Shown: piece after piece, positions 62,386 to 64,000 of the stretch
Numbering within the stretch: the first letter of the stretch is position 1
How the letters are laid out: every line of letters begins with the position of its first letter
DNA from: CAVQOB01 sp963714325
GTDB taxonomy: Bacteria > Pseudomonadota > Alphaproteobacteria > Rhizobiales > Hyphomicrobiaceae
Direction of reading: 5' to 3'
Length of the DNA: 64,000 bases
Assembly: GCA_963714325.1 (NCBI GenBank)
Contig: CAVQOB010000009.1
Location: 62,001 to 126,000 of the forward strand
Notes under the pieces: model-generated
What the model was told of the DNA's origin: nothing
What the model saw: only the letters and a program-made list of their open reading frames with translations
The model's database searches: none
Translations under genes and position numbers: made by a program

Positions 62386-62907
62386 TCACTCGTCTGCAGT
62401 CGCGATGCCATACACGGGGTCGGTCCGGTCCCGCCGACCGAGGACGCCAGGCATCTTTCGCAGGTGGTTGGAACTCATAGACTGGCGCGTCGAGTCGTAG
62501 GCAACCTTGCGATCCGCGACCCGCCACGCGCCTTCGCGCCTCTCAAAGCGGTCCACGTAGCGGCCGAACACCTCGAAATCCGTCCCCTGCACCTGTCCGC
62601 TCTCGCCACGCGTCTCGCGTCGCTGGATGGCCCAGAAGTAGGTTTCGACCGCAGCCGAGCGGTCCGCTCTGAACTCAATCAGACAATTGAGCAGATAATG
62701 CATCGCAAATGGGATCTCGGCATGCCGCTCCCTGACCCAGGCAATGAATTCGTCGCGATTGCCGCGGAACTCGCCGTGATGATCGAGCGCGTCAGGGTGA
62801 AAGCAAGCGCGCACTGCCGCCCAGTCGCGCCGATCGACACCACGCGCGTAGCGCTTCAGGCAGTCCTCGATCTCGGACTTCGCGAGCAGCATCTCCAGTC
62901 GATCCAC
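62386..62907 (-). CDS. SnoaL-like (NTF2-fold) protein
   Basis: A 173-residue protein of the SnoaL/NTF2 fold. The typical N-terminal helices are KSEIEDCLKRYARGVDRRDW, AAVRACFHPDALDHHGEFRG, then FAMHYLLNCLIEFRADRSAA and YVDRFERREGAWRVADRKVA. Members of this group include cyclases, dehydratases and hydroxylation partners with a conical pocket; the D-D/H residues fit an enzymatic role in degradation pathways. The GTG at 62907 has GGAGGG five bases upstream and seems the best start; an ATG at 62892 is an alternative. It is divergent from the CoA ester lyase. Confidence 0.85.
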   Translation of the reverse strand: MDRLEMLLAKSEIEDCLKRYARGVDRRDWAAVRACFHPDALDHHGEFRGNRDEFIAWVRERHAEIPFAMHYLLNCLIEFRADRSAAVETYFWAIQRRETRGESGQVQGTDFEVFGRYVDRFERREGAWRVADRKVAYDSTRQSMSSNHLRKMPGVLGRRDRTDPVYGIATADE

Positions 62908-63191
62908 TGGTCCCTCCGCGGAGCATGGCCCGTGCACTTTGAGACGCTACGATAGCGTACGGCACAAAGGCCGGTTATCGGACGTGCCCTTGCCAGGTGA
63001 TAGGCCAGCGCTATGTGCACGCGTCATCGTCGATCAGATGGCTCGATCGCAGCGGGGATGCACATAGCCCCGCACCCGGACGCCATCGGGTTAGCCTTCG
63101 TGCCCGGCAGGTTCGGCCTCAGCAGGCTGTAGCTTCGTTTACAAGCCCGGAGAGGCAGATGTAATTCCGACAGGCCTGAGGAGGCGTCACC

Positions 63192-64000
63192 ATGAAGCCA
63201 ACGCGATCGTTGTTGTTCGTTCCAGGCCATCGCCAGGGTTGGGCGGAGAAGGCCGTCGCCGCCGGGGCGGATGCGGTGATCTTGGACCTTGAAGATTCGG
63301 TACCGTCGACCAAGAAGGCCGAGACGCGGCACATGGTGGCCGACACCATCAAGATGCTGGCCAAGGACCATCCTGGCGTCGGCGTTTATGTAAGACTGAA
63401 TGCGCTCGAGACCGGAATGGCGGGTGACGATATCGAGGCCGTCGCGGTGCCAGGTTGCCATGGATTTCTGCCGCCAAAAACCTATGGCGCGCGCGATATC
63501 GTACAACTCGATGCCCTGGTCGATCATTTCGAGCGCCGGAACGGCGTGGCGCCTGGGACGCTTGAATTCATTCTCTCGCTTGAGACCGCCCAGGCCTACT
63601 CCGCCTGTGAGGCGATGTTGGCCGCATCGCCGCGCTGCGCGACTTTGTTTGCCGGCACAGCGCGCGACGCCGACGTCTCTCGCTCGATCGGATTCGAATT
63701 CACGCCGGGGGGCTTGGAGACGCTCTATCTGCGCTCGCGGGCCGTGCTCGCTGTCCGGGCGGCCGGCAAGAATTTCCCGATCGTCGGGCTCTGGCAGGAC
63801 CTCAAGGATGACGCCGGTGCGGTCGCCTTCGCGCGGTCGAACAAGCAACTCGGCTTCAAGGGTATGGTCGCAATTCATCCCAAGCACATCGCCATCGCCA
63901 ACGAGGTCTTCACGCCAACGAACGGCGAAGTGGTGTTCTATCAGGGCATGATTGAAGCATTCGAGGCCGGCTTGAAGGCGGGCGTCGCGGCTGTCGTGTA
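63192..64000 (+). CDS. HpcH/HpaI-CitE-type CoA ester lyase, cut by window edge
   Basis: The frame from the ATG at 63192 (AGGAGG upstream) is open to the right edge, giving at least 269 residues. It begins MKPTRSLLFVPGHRQGWAEK. AGADAVILDLEDSVPSTKKA supplies the acidic metal-binding residues, VYVRLNALETG the conserved arginine, LPPKTYGARDI the lysine strand, and LEFILSLETAQAYSACEAML the glutamate. GLWQDLKDDAGAVAFARSNK and FKGMVAIHPKHIAIANEVFT complete the barrel. Such lyases split citramalyl-, malyl- or related CoA esters. The C-terminus is missing. It may work with the SnoaL-like protein under the LysR regulator. Confidence 0.93.
   Translation, partial: MKPTRSLLFVPGHRQGWAEKAVAAGADAVILDLEDSVPSTKKAETRHMVADTIKMLAKDHPGVGVYVRLNALETGMAGDDIEAVAVPGCHGFLPPKTYGARDIVQLDALVDHFERRNGVAPGTLEFILSLETAQAYSACEAMLAASPRCATLFAGTARDADVSRSIGFEFTPGGLETLYLRSRAVLAVRAAGKNFPIVGLWQDLKDDAGAVAFARSNKQLGFKGMVAIHPKHIAIANEVFTPTNGEVVFYQGMIEAFEAGLKAGVAAVV

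Noticed and set aside
1..64000. Prophage or secretion-system cluster
   Set aside because: No capsid, tail, portal or secretion-apparatus genes occur; only isolated integrase remnants, IS elements and one toxin-antitoxin pair.

Overview
The window is high-GC alphaproteobacterial DNA, almost certainly from the order Hyphomicrobiales (Rhizobiales), in or near the Bradyrhizobiaceae/Xanthobacteraceae. The cell-cycle regulator CtrA and its inhibitor SciP lie 2 kb apart, with the flagellar chaperone FliJ between them. A Ros/MucR zinc-finger regulator, DUF1491, DUF5330 and DUF6456 proteins and a stand-alone DnaA domain-IV-like protein are also typical of this order. Both edges cut genes: oligopeptidase B on the left and a CitE/HpcH-type CoA ester lyase on the right.

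Region by region. (1) 1-9.6 kb is a core block: oligopeptidase B, MsrB, MucR, an XRE/S24-like repressor, the DnaA-like protein, a DUF6456 protein, SufE, a DUF5330 protein, a peptidoglycan-binding protein, a DUF1491 protein, small exported proteins and a metallo-hydrolase. (2) 9.7-16.4 kb holds a frameshifted glycine-rich exported protein, ctrA, fliJ, a lipoprotein, sciP, mnmA, a methyltransferase and an elongator tRNA-Met. (3) 16.4-23.9 kb begins with a tyrosine-recombinase remnant abutting that tRNA. It continues with a sugar-uptake and catabolism locus: two intact permeases, then a binding protein, a class II aldolase and a PfkB kinase that together carry six apparent +1 frameshifts, a permease scrap and an intact HAD phosphatase. 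(4) 24-29.2 kb has palindromic repeats, a degenerate EAL (TipF-like) protein, a beta-alanine-type aminotransferase and BauB cupin separated by a MITE, and their probable XRE-cupin regulator. (5) 29.3-33.8 kb is an operon of an exported caspase-like protease followed by three paralogous exported cysteine-containing proteins that I cannot assign to a family. (6) 34-39.5 kb has a broken MAPEG gene, a YciI/DGPF protein with its ECF sigma factor, an AhpD-like protein, an SDR-fold protein without catalytic residues and a gamma-glutamyltransferase homologue. (7) 39.5-43.4 kb is a mobile-element zone: REP-like palindromes, a dead IS110-type element and an intact IS4-type transposase. (8) 43.4-53 kb has ispE, a TPR protein, a threonine dehydratase-like enzyme, a Pro/Ala-rich lipoprotein, a NIPSNAP protein, a Bug-type binding protein, a flavin monooxygenase and a DUF3859 protein. 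(9) 53-56.1 kb is a complete polar amino-acid ABC transporter. (10) 56.5-60 kb is a hipBA toxin-antitoxin operon behind a phased operator array, next to a degenerate integrase and an AlpA-like gene. (11) 61.3-64 kb has a LysR regulator, a SnoaL-like protein and the CoA ester lyase.

The most original items are the caspase operon with three paralogues, the hipBA operator array with about 50-bp spacing, and the sugar locus in which every detected frameshift goes the same way. Everything here was read by eye from one sequence; no database search was run, and family names rest on recognised motifs.
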